Assembly (NCBI RefSeq): GCF_947286155.1
Contig: NZ_CAMYPD010000007.1
Span: 13,913-77,912 of the forward strand
Length of the DNA: 64,000 bases
Direction: 5' to 3'
Source of the DNA: an uncultured Tessaracoccus sp.
Lineage (GTDB): Bacteria > Actinomycetota > Actinomycetes > Propionibacteriales > Propionibacteriaceae
Positions 54,238 through 64,000 of the stretch are shown one piece after another. Numbering within the stretch: position 1 is the stretch's first letter; the number at the start of each line of letters is the position of its first letter. The notes under the pieces are model-generated. The model ran no database searches, was not told the origin of the DNA, and worked only from the letters and a program-made list of their open reading frames with translations. Made by a program: the position numbers and the translations under genes.

Positions 54238-54820
54238 GAACATCACCGGTTTCTGCACGGTTGCCAGTGGCGTACTCGCGCAACTGCGCCTCGAATCCGT
54301 GCATCGTCTGCGCATCGACGTACGCCTTCAATATTCGACGCACTTCCCACTCGTTGCGCGACCCCCGCAGCAACTTCAGAAAGCCCAGTTCCTCGACCTT
54401 CCTGATGGTCGTTTCGGCTTGGTCGACGATGCGTGCCTCGTTGCTCGTGTCGCGCTGGAATAGCCGCAGCATCTCAACGATCTGTTCCGTGGTGAGCACC
54501 AGTTTGCCCTCGTCCCCGGTGGTTTCGAACTCCATGAGACGCCCCCGCAACAGCACCAGCAGCAGGCTCACGTTGTAGGTGAGGCTTCGACGTCGCACCA
54601 GACGCGGCAGCGGCTCCTCACCCTCCGAAGCCTCACGGGTGCGTAGATAGGCGTAGCCCTCGACGTCGTCGATGATCACGTCGATGCCGATTGTTGCGAA
54701 GTGGTCGCGAATCGCGCCCAGCTCTGCCTTGAGCGTGGCCCAACTCTGCTCGTCAGACTCACGGTAGACCACCCCTTGCATGAGGCGGATGATTGCCGTG
54801 GCCGTATCGTGTTCGCTCAT
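54230..54820 (-). CDS. jetB: Wadjet protein JetB (DUF4194, MukE-like)
   Basis: A 196-residue DUF4194 protein with the winged-helix pattern: AIIRLMQGVVYRESDEQSW, GYAYLRTRE, LPRLVRRRSLTYNVSLLLVLLRGRL, then a second helix set (RKVEELGFLKLL, WEVRRILKAYVDA). It corresponds to MukE/ScpB, the kite subunit that links the JetC heads to the JetA kleisin. Its start overlaps the jetA stop by 4 bases and its stop overlaps jetC. Confidence 0.93.
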   Translation of the reverse strand: MSEHDTATAIIRLMQGVVYRESDEQSWATLKAELGAIRDHFATIGIDVIIDDVEGYAYLRTREASEGEEPLPRLVRRRSLTYNVSLLLVLLRGRLMEFETTGDEGKLVLTTEQIVEMLRLFQRDTSNEARIVDQAETTIRKVEELGFLKLLRGSRNEWEVRRILKAYVDAQTMHGFEAQLREYATGNRAETGDVHD

Positions 54821-56250
54821 CGGCGCCTCACTTCCGTGCTGGGCATGGTGATGGTGCGGGCCTGGCCGTCGGGGCCGGTGTAGTCGACGCGGGCTTCCTC
54901 GTCTCGAAACTCGAGCTCGAACGCGTCGTCGTCGAGCGCGAGGTAGGCGACGAGTTCCGCAGCCCCCTGCTCCAAGGGGGCTTGCTGCAAAATCTCTTCC
55001 AGGAGCGCCGACGATCCCCTGGGCAGCGCGTCGCGCAGATTGGTGATGAGCCTTGCGGGGTCGACGTAGTGCTGCTCGAACAACGCCTCGTCGTCGGGCA
55101 GGTCGTCGCCGACGACGACCCGGCTGTCGACGGCTGCCTCGGCCGGTGGATGGTAGAGGGGGCGCTCGAACGGCAACGTGATGTCGAGGCCTGGGACATC
55201 GAGATCCATGCCCGGGCGAGGGGGATCGTCGCGGACCTCCAGGGCGAGCTGTTGGATGCTGCGGGTGAGTTCCAGTACGCGACGATTCTCGAACCAGACG
55301 CGGTCGTCGAGGAAACGGCGCAGCTGTTCGGAGATCTGCCGCACTGTGCGCTGGGTGCGTTCGGCGGCCTCGGCCCAGTCGTGGTGCACAGTGAACACTC
55401 GCGAATCGGCGGGGACATCGTCGAGCTCTTGCAGGCGTTCGAGCAGCGACGACAGTTCCTCTTGCCGGCGTGAGGAGAGGAGGAACTCGTAGAAGGCGTT
55501 GAAACTTCGGCCCTGATCGGAGCTGTCGATGTCGTGGCGGCCGCGAGTGAGGTCGTCGAGTAGTTCACCCTTCGACCCCCGCCACTGCGCAATGCGTTCG
55601 CGAGTGGAGCGGTCGAGTGCGCGGAAGTTCTCGTCGACCTGCCGGAAATCTGCGAGGAGCTCGCGCGACGTCGTCGCGAGCTGCTGGTATCGCTCACGCA
55701 CGCCGGTGGCATCCATGACTGTGATGTCACCAGCCTTCACGCGGGCGATCTCCGCATCGATCTCATCGCGACGGCGGGTGAGCTCGCGGATACGTTCGTC
55801 GGGGCGTTCTTCGGTGCCGTGCACGATTTGGCGCAGCAGATCGACGACGGTCTGGAGGCGCGATTGGGTGCCGACGAACTGCTGATCCTGCAGGGACGCG
55901 AGGAAGGAGTATGCCTTTTCGAACGCCGGGGTGATCTCGTAGTGGAGCTCGTCGCTGCCGAGCGGATAGAAGCGACGGAGGTAGCCGGCGTCCTCGCTTG
56001 CCCAGTCGTCCAGATAGTCTCGTGGTTCCTTCGGGTAGCGCGGGTTGCCGTCGGCGTCAGCGCCCGTGCGCCGTAGCTCATAGAGGACGTCATCCAAAGC
56101 GGCGACGAGTTCCGCTGCCGGGGATGCGCCACGGTTGGCGTCGACGAAGTACTCGCCGAGGAACGAAAGGATCAAGGGCGCGTTGCCGGCGCGCAGGATG
56201 CGCCATGCGACATGCCGCTCGCGCAGCGCTGCAACGTAGTCGTGATCCAT
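54817..56250 (-). CDS. jetA: Wadjet protein JetA (DUF3375, kleisin)
   Basis: ATG 56250 starts MDHDYVAALRERHVAWRILR, the DUF3375 beginning (short N-terminal helices). FLGEYFVDANRGASPAAELVAALDDVLYELR, DDWASEDAGYLRRFYP and LASLQDQQFVGTQSRLQTV follow, then long helices and a C-terminal domain. It is the kleisin subunit (MukF-like) of the loop extruder. A longer frame to 56538 runs through inverted repeats and is rejected. It is first in the jetABCD operon; the promoter lies in the repeat-rich interval 56251-56445. Confidence 0.93.
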   Translation of the reverse strand: MDHDYVAALRERHVAWRILRAGNAPLILSFLGEYFVDANRGASPAAELVAALDDVLYELRRTGADADGNPRYPKEPRDYLDDWASEDAGYLRRFYPLGSDELHYEITPAFEKAYSFLASLQDQQFVGTQSRLQTVVDLLRQIVHGTEERPDERIRELTRRRDEIDAEIARVKAGDITVMDATGVRERYQQLATTSRELLADFRQVDENFRALDRSTRERIAQWRGSKGELLDDLTRGRHDIDSSDQGRSFNAFYEFLLSSRRQEELSSLLERLQELDDVPADSRVFTVHHDWAEAAERTQRTVRQISEQLRRFLDDRVWFENRRVLELTRSIQQLALEVRDDPPRPGMDLDVPGLDITLPFERPLYHPPAEAAVDSRVVVGDDLPDDEALFEQHYVDPARLITNLRDALPRGSSALLEEILQQAPLEQGAAELVAYLALDDDAFELEFRDEEARVDYTGPDGQARTITMPSTEVRRR

Positions 56251-56341
56251 GGCGCCAGAGTAACGGACAGCACTGACAAAATTCTGTGAGGCCGCTTGGG
56301 TGGAGCCCTGAGGGGCGCAGCGGTGAGCGGCGGGCATTCCG

Positions 56342-56421
56342 TGGAATAACCTTGCGTAAGGAATCCCATACCCAAGGTTATGCCCGTATCCTTGGGTATG
56401 GAGCTGCATACCCAAGGATGG
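56342..56421. repeat. Clustered CATACCCAAGG repeats upstream of jetA
   Basis: CCATACCCAAGG (56366-56377) and its complement CCTTGGGTATGG (56390-56401) form a hairpin with a 12-base loop; a third CATACCCAAGG follows at 56407-56417. AATAACCTT at 56345 also pairs with AAGGTTAT at 56374. These lie in the presumed promoter region of the Wadjet operon. Confidence 0.7.
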
Positions 56422-56445
56422 AGGGGCATGCCCTCCCTGCCGGAG

Positions 56446-56525
56446 AACTTCAAAATCCGTACGCAGTTTGACCAAACCCCCCGAAATCAGGCCCTTAGTC
56501 TCATCTGCGTACGGATTTTGAAGTT
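56446..56525. repeat. 80-bp palindromic repeat, copy B
   Basis: Perfect arms AACTTCAAAATCCGTACGCA(G) enclose a 38-base centre (TTGACCAAACCCCCCGAAAT...). It lies between the Wadjet promoter region and the alcohol dehydrogenase 3' end, 31 bases from the latter, so it could also terminate that transcript. Confidence 0.9.
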
Positions 56526-56555
56526 TCGCGGCCGGCAACCGGCGCGCGGCCGGCG

Positions 56556-57602
56556 TCAGTCGCCGAAGGTGGAGGTGTCGATGACGTAGCGGTAGCGGAC
56601 CTGGGAGCCCACCACCTTGTCCCAGGCGTCGTCGATGTCTTCACCGCCGATGATCTCAACCCACGGGGCGATGTTGTGCTCGGCGCAGAAGTCGAGCACC
56701 TCTTGCGTCTCGGGGATGCCGCCGATGTTGGAGCCTGTCAGCACCTTGTTGCCGCCGATCAGCCGCTTCACCTGCAGCTCAGCGGGATGTTCGGGCATGC
56801 CGACGTCGACGAGCACGCCGCGGTTCTTCAACAGCGACAGCAGTAGGTTGAGGTCGAGCCCGTCGGACACCGTCGTGATGATGATGTCGAAGGTCTTCCT
56901 GAGCGCCTTCATGGCCTCCGGATCGGACGATGCGACGTAGTCCGTCGCGCCCATCTCCATGGCGTCGTCGCGCTTCGAGAGGGTGCGGCCGATGCCGGTC
57001 ACCTCGGCGCCCAGCGCAGCGGCGATCTGCACCGCCATGTGCCCAAGCCCGCCGACGCCGATCACCGCCACCTTCTTGCCCGGCCCGGCGCCCCAACGCT
57101 TCAGCGGCGAATACGTCGTGATGCCAGCACACAGGATGGGCGCCGCCTTCTCTAGCGGGATTTCGTCGGGAATGCGCAGCACATAATCTTGTTCGACGGT
57201 GATGCCGCGCGAGTAGCCGCCCGCGGTGGGCAACCCGTCGCGACCAATAGAGTTGTACGTACCGACGGTCTCCCCGCGCAGGCAGAAATTCTCCCAGCCG
57301 GAGCGGCACTCGCCGCACTCGCCGCAGGAGTCGACGAAGCAGCCGACGCCGACGCGGTCGCCCACCTTAAACTTCGTCACGTCGCTGCCCACCTTGGTGA
57401 CGATGCCGGCGATCTCGTGGCCGGGCACCAGCGGGTACAGGCACTTGCCCCACTCGCCGCGTCCGGTGTGGATGTCTGAGTGGCAGATGCCGGCGAACTT
57501 CACGTCGAAGAACACTTCCGTTGGCCCGGGTTCGCGTCGGGTGATGGTGGTCTTGGTGAAGCGGCCCTCGGCCGAATCGATCTGATACGCAGAAACTTCC
57601 AT
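56556..57602 (-). CDS. NAD(P)-dependent alcohol dehydrogenase, cinnamyl-alcohol-dehydrogenase-like
   Basis: A 348-residue zinc MDR: FAGICHSDIHTGRGEWG with catalytic Cys, VPGHEIAGIVTKVGSDV, a structural zinc loop CGECGECRSGWENFC, and the cofactor motif VIGVGGLGHMAVQ. This is the YahK/YjgB and cinnamyl alcohol dehydrogenase group, which reduces a broad range of aldehydes, usually with NADPH. ATG 57602 has GAGGAG upstream; GTG 57608 is in frame but overlaps that site. It is flanked on both sides by copies of the 80-bp palindromic repeat. Confidence 0.92.
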   Translation of the reverse strand: MEVSAYQIDSAEGRFTKTTITRREPGPTEVFFDVKFAGICHSDIHTGRGEWGKCLYPLVPGHEIAGIVTKVGSDVTKFKVGDRVGVGCFVDSCGECGECRSGWENFCLRGETVGTYNSIGRDGLPTAGGYSRGITVEQDYVLRIPDEIPLEKAAPILCAGITTYSPLKRWGAGPGKKVAVIGVGGLGHMAVQIAAALGAEVTGIGRTLSKRDDAMEMGATDYVASSDPEAMKALRKTFDIIITTVSDGLDLNLLLSLLKNRGVLVDVGMPEHPAELQVKRLIGGNKVLTGSNIGGIPETQEVLDFCAEHNIAPWVEIIGGEDIDDAWDKVVGSQVRYRYVIDTSTFGD

Positions 57603-57660
57603 GGTCACTCCTCAAAAGACACTTCCCTCACCAGCCTAGGGGGTAGTGAGACGTCGACAG

Positions 57661-57740
57661 AACTTCATAATCCGTACGCAGATGGGACTAAGGGCCCGAT
57701 TTTGGGGGGTTTGGTCAGACTGCGTACGGATTTTGAAGTT
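57661..57740. repeat. 80-bp palindromic repeat, copy C
   Basis: Arms AACTTCATAATCCGTACGCA (one change) enclose a centre that is the reverse complement of that in copy B (ACTAAGGGCCCGATTTTGGG...), so it is inserted in the opposite orientation. It lies between the alcohol dehydrogenase promoter and the sdhB end. Confidence 0.9.
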
Positions 57741-57801
57741 TTTCTTCCGGTGCGTGCCCCTGCTCGACGATCTGGCACGGCAGCCCGACAACCGCCGCGA
57801 G

Positions 57802-58547
57802 TCAGTCATTCTTGCCGCGCACCCCGGCGCGCAGGCGCTCGCGGTGCAGCGCTGCCACGGCCTCCAGCGGAATACCCGCGGGGCACACCTTCACGCACTC
57901 CCCGTAGGTGGAGCACGGCCCGAACTCGGCGTCGACGGCGTCGCCGACGCTGCGTGCGCGTCGCCCTCGTTCCTCCTTGCCCTGCGGGATGAGCGCCAGG
58001 TGCGCGAGCTTTGCGCCCGCGAACAGATGCGCCGCCCCGTTCGGGCACGCGGCCACGCACGCGCCGCAGCCGATGCAAGCGGCGAAGTCAAGCGCCAGTT
58101 CAGCGTCCCCGTGCCCAACCCGCACGGCGTCGGCATCGGGCGCGGTGCCGGCTGCGACGTCGACGTTCCCTCCCGCGCGGATTACCCGATCCAGCGCCGA
58201 GCGGTCCACCACCAAATCCCGCACGACGGGGAACGCGCCGCTCCGCAGCGGCTCAATCCGCAGCTTCCGGATACCGCCGAAGGCACGCAGATGCTGGCGG
58301 CACGACGGTGTGTTTGGCACGGGCCCGTGCGGCACGTCGTTCACGGTCACGCCGCACGCCCCGCACACGCCCTCGCGGCAGTCAGACTCAAACTGGATGG
58401 GCTCCTTCCCCTCGTCAAACAGCTGATCGTTCAGGCGGTCCAGCAACTCCAGCAGGCTCATCTCGGGCGTCGCATCCTCGACGACGTGCGTCTCGAATCG
58501 CCCCTTCGCCTTGGGGGAGTCCTGCCGCCAGATTTCCAGTTCCACTC

Positions 58548-58551
<4 letters not shown>
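57802..58551 (-). CDS. sdhB: Succinate dehydrogenase iron-sulfur subunit
   Basis: GTG 58551 overlaps the sdhA stop as GTGA and begins VELEIWRQDSP, the usual start; 249 residues follow. The [2Fe-2S] ligands are in CREGVCGACGV and the later SCRQHL; the [4Fe-4S] and [3Fe-4S] clusters are in CIGCGACVAACPNG and CSTYGECVKVCPAGIP. It passes electrons from the flavoprotein to the membrane subunit. The gene order sdhC-sdhA-sdhB with a single membrane subunit is that of actinobacterial menaquinone-linked enzymes. Confidence 0.95.
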
Positions 58552-60529
<1,978 letters not shown>

Positions 60530-60533
<4 letters not shown>

Positions 60534-61243
60534 GCGATCACCCCTGTGAGTACCAGCAGAGGAATGGTGGCGTTACCGAGGATGATGGCCAGCGCGAGCA
60601 AGCCGCCGAGCACCACCCAGAACGTGCGGAAGCGGCGGCCGGTGACGCCCACATCTTGCAAGATCGTGCGCCACCCGTGCTCGACGTGGACGGCGATGAC
60701 GAGCATGCACACGCAGTAGAAGATGGCCATCCACGGGCGCTGGAAGCTCGCGACGAGGTTCTCGTACGCGTAGAACTGGTCGCCGTCGGGGGGAGTGAAG
60801 GTGCTGGATTGCAGTGCGGCGCCGATGGTGAGGTCCAGCAGGTGCACCACGATGAACACCAGGATGACGGCGCCGCCGGGCAGCATCGTGCGCGCGCCCG
60901 TCGCCATGAGGCCAGGCATACGCCCCCGACGGTGGCTCCCCCTCGCGCGACGACCTCGCGCCCAGATGGTGATGGCCGCCCAGACGTGCAGCACGAGCGC
61001 GACGAGCAACGTCACCCGAAACGCCCACAGCACGCCTTCTTTGGGGATGAGTGGATAACCGACCTCACGCAGCCACGCCGCGTAGGCGTTGAACGATTCG
61101 GGGCCGGCGTACACCTTGAGGTTGCCGATCATGTGCACGACGACAAACGCCACGAACACGAAACCGGTGACGGCCATAACCTGCTTGAGCACGAAGGACG
61201 ACGGAGTCCTCCGGGCTACCGGGGCGGGCGCTGACTCGGACAT
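60530..61243 (-). CDS. sdhC: Succinate dehydrogenase cytochrome b subunit
   Basis: ATG 61243 starts MSESAPAPVARRTPSSFVLKQ; 237 residues with five hydrophobic helices (VMAVTGFVFVAFVVVHMIGN, LWAFRVTLLVALVLHVWAAI, MLPGGAVILVFIVVHLLDLT, MAIFYCVCMLVIAVHVEHGW, FWVVLGGLLALAIILGN). His residues in VVHMIGN, LHVW, VVHLLD and HVEHGW are suitable ligands for two hemes, as in type B enzymes. It anchors the complex and reduces menaquinone. It is first in the sdhCAB operon. Confidence 0.93.
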
Positions 61244-61527
61244 GACCCGAGTATAGGTAGGAGCGATTTCGACGAGGCGGCCGGGGCGGGGTCTGGAAGA
61301 ATGGATGCCAGGGGGCAGTCCTGTTGTGGCGAGCATCCGAAGCGCCTTTGCGAGCATCTCGACGGCTACTCCTCCTCGTGCGCACCATGCGTGCGAAGCG
61401 TGCTACGAGCCTTGAACGTATTCTTCTCCGGATTTCTTGAGTGTATGCGTGCGCCACCTACGAGACTGAGACGTTACGTTTTGTAAATGTGCCCAAGGCA
61501 TGGCTCCTGAGCCCTACACTCGAGCTC

Positions 61528-62046
61528 ATGAATCGAGTCAGAAAGATTGGCGTACTAGCGATCTTGATAGCAATCTTCTCCCCCCGGTGGGAGTCCCTGC
61601 AGCTCTAGCTGACAGTGGAGAACAAGACACGAGTTGGATACAGGTTACCCCTGCCGAAGCTCGTGCACTCGCTGATGGAGACGACTCCGTCATTGACGGT
61701 TGCCAATGTCCATCGGCGGAAGTCAACCAGCAATATTGGATATAAACCGACGGTCAAGTGCGCAAGGAAACCGGCGAGTGTTGCCCTCAACAATGAAGTT
61801 CAAAAATACATGTTCGTGGGATGGTGGAAGACTGAATACACGAAGAACCACGTCCTCACCCAGAAGGAGCTCGTAACAACTACCTATAGAGCTGGCTTCA
61901 CCTACAAGGCAGTTGACAAGAAGTGCGATAACCATTTGTCAACGAACTGGCGTGGCAAGACTTCATCCACCATCAAAGCTTCGAATGGTCACACATACTA
62001 TGCCCGACAATACACCAACGAGTGGAGAGCTAACTGTGGCACATAG
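61528..62046 (+). pseudogene. Frame-broken secreted small protein
   Basis: ATG 61528 begins a signal peptide (MNRVRKIGVLAILIAIFSP) that hits a stop at 61606. The continuation VPAALADSGEQDTSWIQVTP and onward to AEVNQQYW is in another frame from about 61585, and from about 61735 the first frame resumes with YKPTVKCARKPAS, YMFVGWWKTEY and a Cys-containing end (KKCDNH, WRANCGT). Two compensating one-base shifts, the first in a run of six C (61579-61584), would restore one protein of about 170 residues. The third part alone can be read from GTG 61615. GC content is lower than in the sdh genes. Confidence 0.5.
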
Positions 62047-62815
62047 CGCGCCAAAATGGTCTATTGAGAAGCTTCTGATGCAGGAGCATTTCACCCCGAA
62101 TCACGCACTTTCATGGCAGATTTCCCTTGGAGCCATTGTTGACTCCCTCCCTTGGATGGGCGCCGATCCATTCGAGCCTTGCGCTGCCGAACTCCAGTCG
62201 ATACCTCCGTTGCCCCCCTCCATTATCGAACTGTGGTCCCAGCCATATGCGCCAGCACAGCAAATTCAGCTAGGCACACCCCTGCTCGAATCCCCCAAAT
62301 CTGCTCTGATAATCCAGCCATCAACGAACGCACGTTGGTCTACCCTGCCAACTATGCGCGAAGGTGCTTGCCTTGAGACCACTACAGGCCCCTGGCTTGG
62401 AGCACCCTGCGTGGCGGCTTTCGGCATGGAAGACTCTTACATCCAGACTGGCCCAGACTGGTTTGACGATATGGAATCGAGGCCAGTTCTCCCCTCCTTT
62501 GAGCCCCGTATCTATGAAGTGGACAGCCCTGTAGCTTGGGTGCGGCTTGTAGAGCGGTACCCATCGCATTTCGAAGATGCCAAGGCCGACCTGAATCGCT
62601 ACCAGCATGATTTAGCACATTGGTTTCCCCGCCATAAACTCTATGAACCTCACTGGCCCAGCGTCAGCAATGACTACGACGCTATTCATCTCACTCAGCT
62701 GGCCTATGTCAGGTGTGCCTATACAGCTATCCCCTGCTTAGATGGGGTTACGACTGTAACAGGATGGGGCCCTGACGTTACTGTCTGGCTGCGCCCCCTT
62801 GCCTCTAGCCCCTAA
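62036..62815 (+). CDS. Unknown protein, 259 residues
   Basis: GTG 62036 has GGAGAG 8 bases upstream and overlaps the preceding gene end, pointing to coupling; ATG 62000 is an in-frame alternative. The protein is soluble and Trp/Pro-rich. The C-terminal part (PVAWVRLVERYPSHF ... NDYDAIHLTQLAYVRCAYTAIP ... GWGPDVTVWL) resembles a family of uncharacterised actinobacterial proteins ending in GWDPDxTxWL, as far as I can recall. Function unknown. A role paired with the secreted protein upstream, for example immunity, is possible but unsupported. Confidence 0.65.
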   Translation: MAHSAPKWSIEKLLMQEHFTPNHALSWQISLGAIVDSLPWMGADPFEPCAAELQSIPPLPPSIIELWSQPYAPAQQIQLGTPLLESPKSALIIQPSTNARWSTLPTMREGACLETTTGPWLGAPCVAAFGMEDSYIQTGPDWFDDMESRPVLPSFEPRIYEVDSPVAWVRLVERYPSHFEDAKADLNRYQHDLAHWFPRHKLYEPHWPSVSNDYDAIHLTQLAYVRCAYTAIPCLDGVTTVTGWGPDVTVWLRPLASSP

Positions 62816-62925
62816 CCGTAACCGCTGGTCTTGACGTACTCGCGATGGTGAGCGATGGGGCCGGGTGTAGCAACGTGTGCTCTGTAGCACCGGGTTGCAT
62901 GCAAAGTGCGTCAGCCGGGCTTGGC

Positions 62926-63765
62926 CTATTCACCGGCGAGGTCGGAGATCCACTTGGCTTTCGTGTCGGTGGGCTTGCCAGGGCGGGGTTCTTCGGCGCC
63001 TTGCTTCGGCACGGCGCAGTTGGGCTTCTCGCCGGGGGCGGGGCCGAATTCTTTACCGTCGAAGACGTTGTCTTTCACGAACTCGTAGTAGCCAGAGAAT
63101 TTGCCGGTGTCGTACGGGTTGTTCAGCGCGCATCGGCCGACGTAGTACCCGACGGCGTCGGCGAACGTTTCGGTGACCGACGACCCGGCGTACTTCGAGA
63201 ATGTGCCCTGCGAGCGCTGCAGCTTCTGGAACTCGCGCCAGTACGGGGGCTCGGAGCCGCGGTCGGAGTTCCACGCGTGGCCGAGCTCGTGAATGACGAG
63301 GCGCACGAGGCGGCCTTCGTCGTCGTTATCCAGTGCCGTCTTGAACTTCTGGAAGTCGAGGGTGACGTAGCCCGGCTTGGTGAGCGACCAGTCGCCCCAC
63401 GCCCAGCTTCGGGTGTTCGCTGCGCTGATGCCGACGTTGCCGCCGTTCTTTTTCAGCAGCGTGTCGACGTAGTCGGTGCAGGCCACGCCGTCGAGGGTCT
63501 CCCACAGGATTTTGATCGACGCGCGGTACTCGTTCGACCAGTAATCGCCCGTCAGCTTGAGGTGGAAGTTCTCTTCCATCTGCTCGCGGATGGTGGAGAT
63601 CGACGCGTCGGCCGGCCACGGGTGCTGCGCGGCGCAGGGGGTGGGGATGCCGGCGACCGGCGGTGCAGGTTTCGGTGCAACGGGGAGCGCGGATGCTTGC
63701 GTGAGGCCCAAAGCGACGATCAACGCTGTTGTTGCAGCAGCGATGCCGAGCAAAAACTTGCGCAC
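62926..63765 (-). CDS. Secreted HExxH zinc metallopeptidase (putative)
   Basis: MRKFLLGIAAATTALIVALG is a signal peptide cleaved near ASA-LPV. The mature 250 residues contain LVIHELGHAWN with the zinc His159, Glu160 and His163, and downstream SVTETFADAVGYYVGR, whose Glu or Asp is the likely third zinc ligand. Four Cys (PTPCAAQ, VACTDY, GRCALN, PNCAVP) may form disulfides. It belongs to the gluzincin-like secreted proteins of actinobacteria. Targets unknown. It is monocistronic. Confidence 0.78.
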   Translation of the reverse strand: MRKFLLGIAAATTALIVALGLTQASALPVAPKPAPPVAGIPTPCAAQHPWPADASISTIREQMEENFHLKLTGDYWSNEYRASIKILWETLDGVACTDYVDTLLKKNGGNVGISAANTRSWAWGDWSLTKPGYVTLDFQKFKTALDNDDEGRLVRLVIHELGHAWNSDRGSEPPYWREFQKLQRSQGTFSKYAGSSVTETFADAVGYYVGRCALNNPYDTGKFSGYYEFVKDNVFDGKEFGPAPGEKPNCAVPKQGAEEPRPGKPTDTKAKWISDLAGE

Positions 63766-63950
63766 CGGGCTCCCTTCATCGTCGATTCAACAAGGCCACC
63801 TGAAAAACTCTCAGGAAGCACGAGGACAACTGTACAGATCTCGTCGCCCAGAGCAAAGCGCGGGTGCCAAATCTGTGGAAAACGTGGTTTTGCCTCGCCC
63901 TGCCCCGCCCGGCAGGCACCTGTAACCTGTGCGGCTCAGTTCCGGTGTTA

Positions 63951-64000
63951 TGTCTCAGGACATCGGTGACAGTTTTGTGTCAGGACATCGGTGACAGTTT
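63951..64000. repeat. Tandem 25-bp repeat at the window end, probable insertion-sequence terminus
   Basis: Two adjacent 25-bp units differ at one base (TGTCTCAGGACATCGGTGAC and TGTGTCAGGACATCGGTGAC, each ending AGTTT). TGTGTCAGGACATnnGTGAC-type ends are typical of actinobacterial DDE insertion sequences. The element itself would lie beyond the window. Confidence 0.5.

Noticed and set aside
56251..56538. N-terminal extension of JetA
   Set aside because: The reading runs through the inverted repeats and copy B of the 80-bp element, and the DUF3375 start is at 56250.

Overview
The window is GC-rich with Actinobacterial gene content: sdhCAB with a single cytochrome b subunit, lipobox lipoproteins, a UMF1-type MFS protein, TadE-like and Wadjet genes. 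I think a member of the Propionibacteriales is most likely, but that is inference. No rRNA or tRNA gene was recognised. Gene-dense stretches alternate with an accessory zone (about 14.5-18.0 kb) and a repeat-rich zone (about 45.3-57.8 kb).

Layout. 1-3.7 kb: end of a glycan-uptake operon (oligopeptide-type ABC ATPase, ROK kinase, GH29 alpha-L-fucosidase), closed by a 48-bp perfect palindrome shared with the convergent citrate synthase gene. 3.7-14.5 kb: gltA, UMF1 transporter, a large secreted metallophosphoesterase ending in LPKTG but lacking a membrane anchor, a PepSY-like lipoprotein, a DUF2207-like membrane protein, an unknown protein and a Fic protein. 14.5-18.0 kb: truncated IS256 transposase, a HigB/HigA-like toxin-antitoxin pair whose antitoxin carries an ImmA/IrrE peptidase domain, then about 1 kb of remnants (IS3 fragment, 3' end of a metallophosphoesterase paralogue, an unknown gene fragment, two CRISPR-like repeats).

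18.0-39.6 kb is the most interesting region: a sugar or polyol catabolic locus. It encodes a tagatose 3-epimerase-like isomerase, two SDRs, two sugar ABC transporters, a cupin phosphoglucose isomerase-like protein, a shikimate-dehydrogenase-like protein, a phosphotriesterase-family lactonase candidate, a KDPG-aldolase-like protein, an RpiR regulator, an FGGY kinase, three medium-chain dehydrogenases and a D-2-hydroxyacid dehydrogenase. Four perfect copies of a palindrome, GTAGTNNNACTAC, lie upstream of four of its transcription units, so it appears to be one regulon. The first transporter is damaged (nonsense codons and frameshifts, one of which fuses ATPase to permease); the second is intact.

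40.4-45.3 kb: a fused alpha-beta glycyl-tRNA synthetase, an MFS transporter and a Nudix hydrolase. 45.4-49.2 kb: a TadE-like gene, a secreted protein and three tandem paralogous lipoproteins separated by truncated copies of the secreted-protein gene. 49.7-56.3 kb: a complete Wadjet anti-plasmid system (jetABCD). 56.6-61.2 kb: an alcohol dehydrogenase and succinate dehydrogenase. 61.5-64 kb: a frame-broken secreted-protein gene, an unknown protein, a secreted HExxH metallopeptidase, and a 25-bp tandem repeat that may be an insertion-sequence end. Several indels lie in short homopolymers, so sequencing error should be separated from genuine decay.
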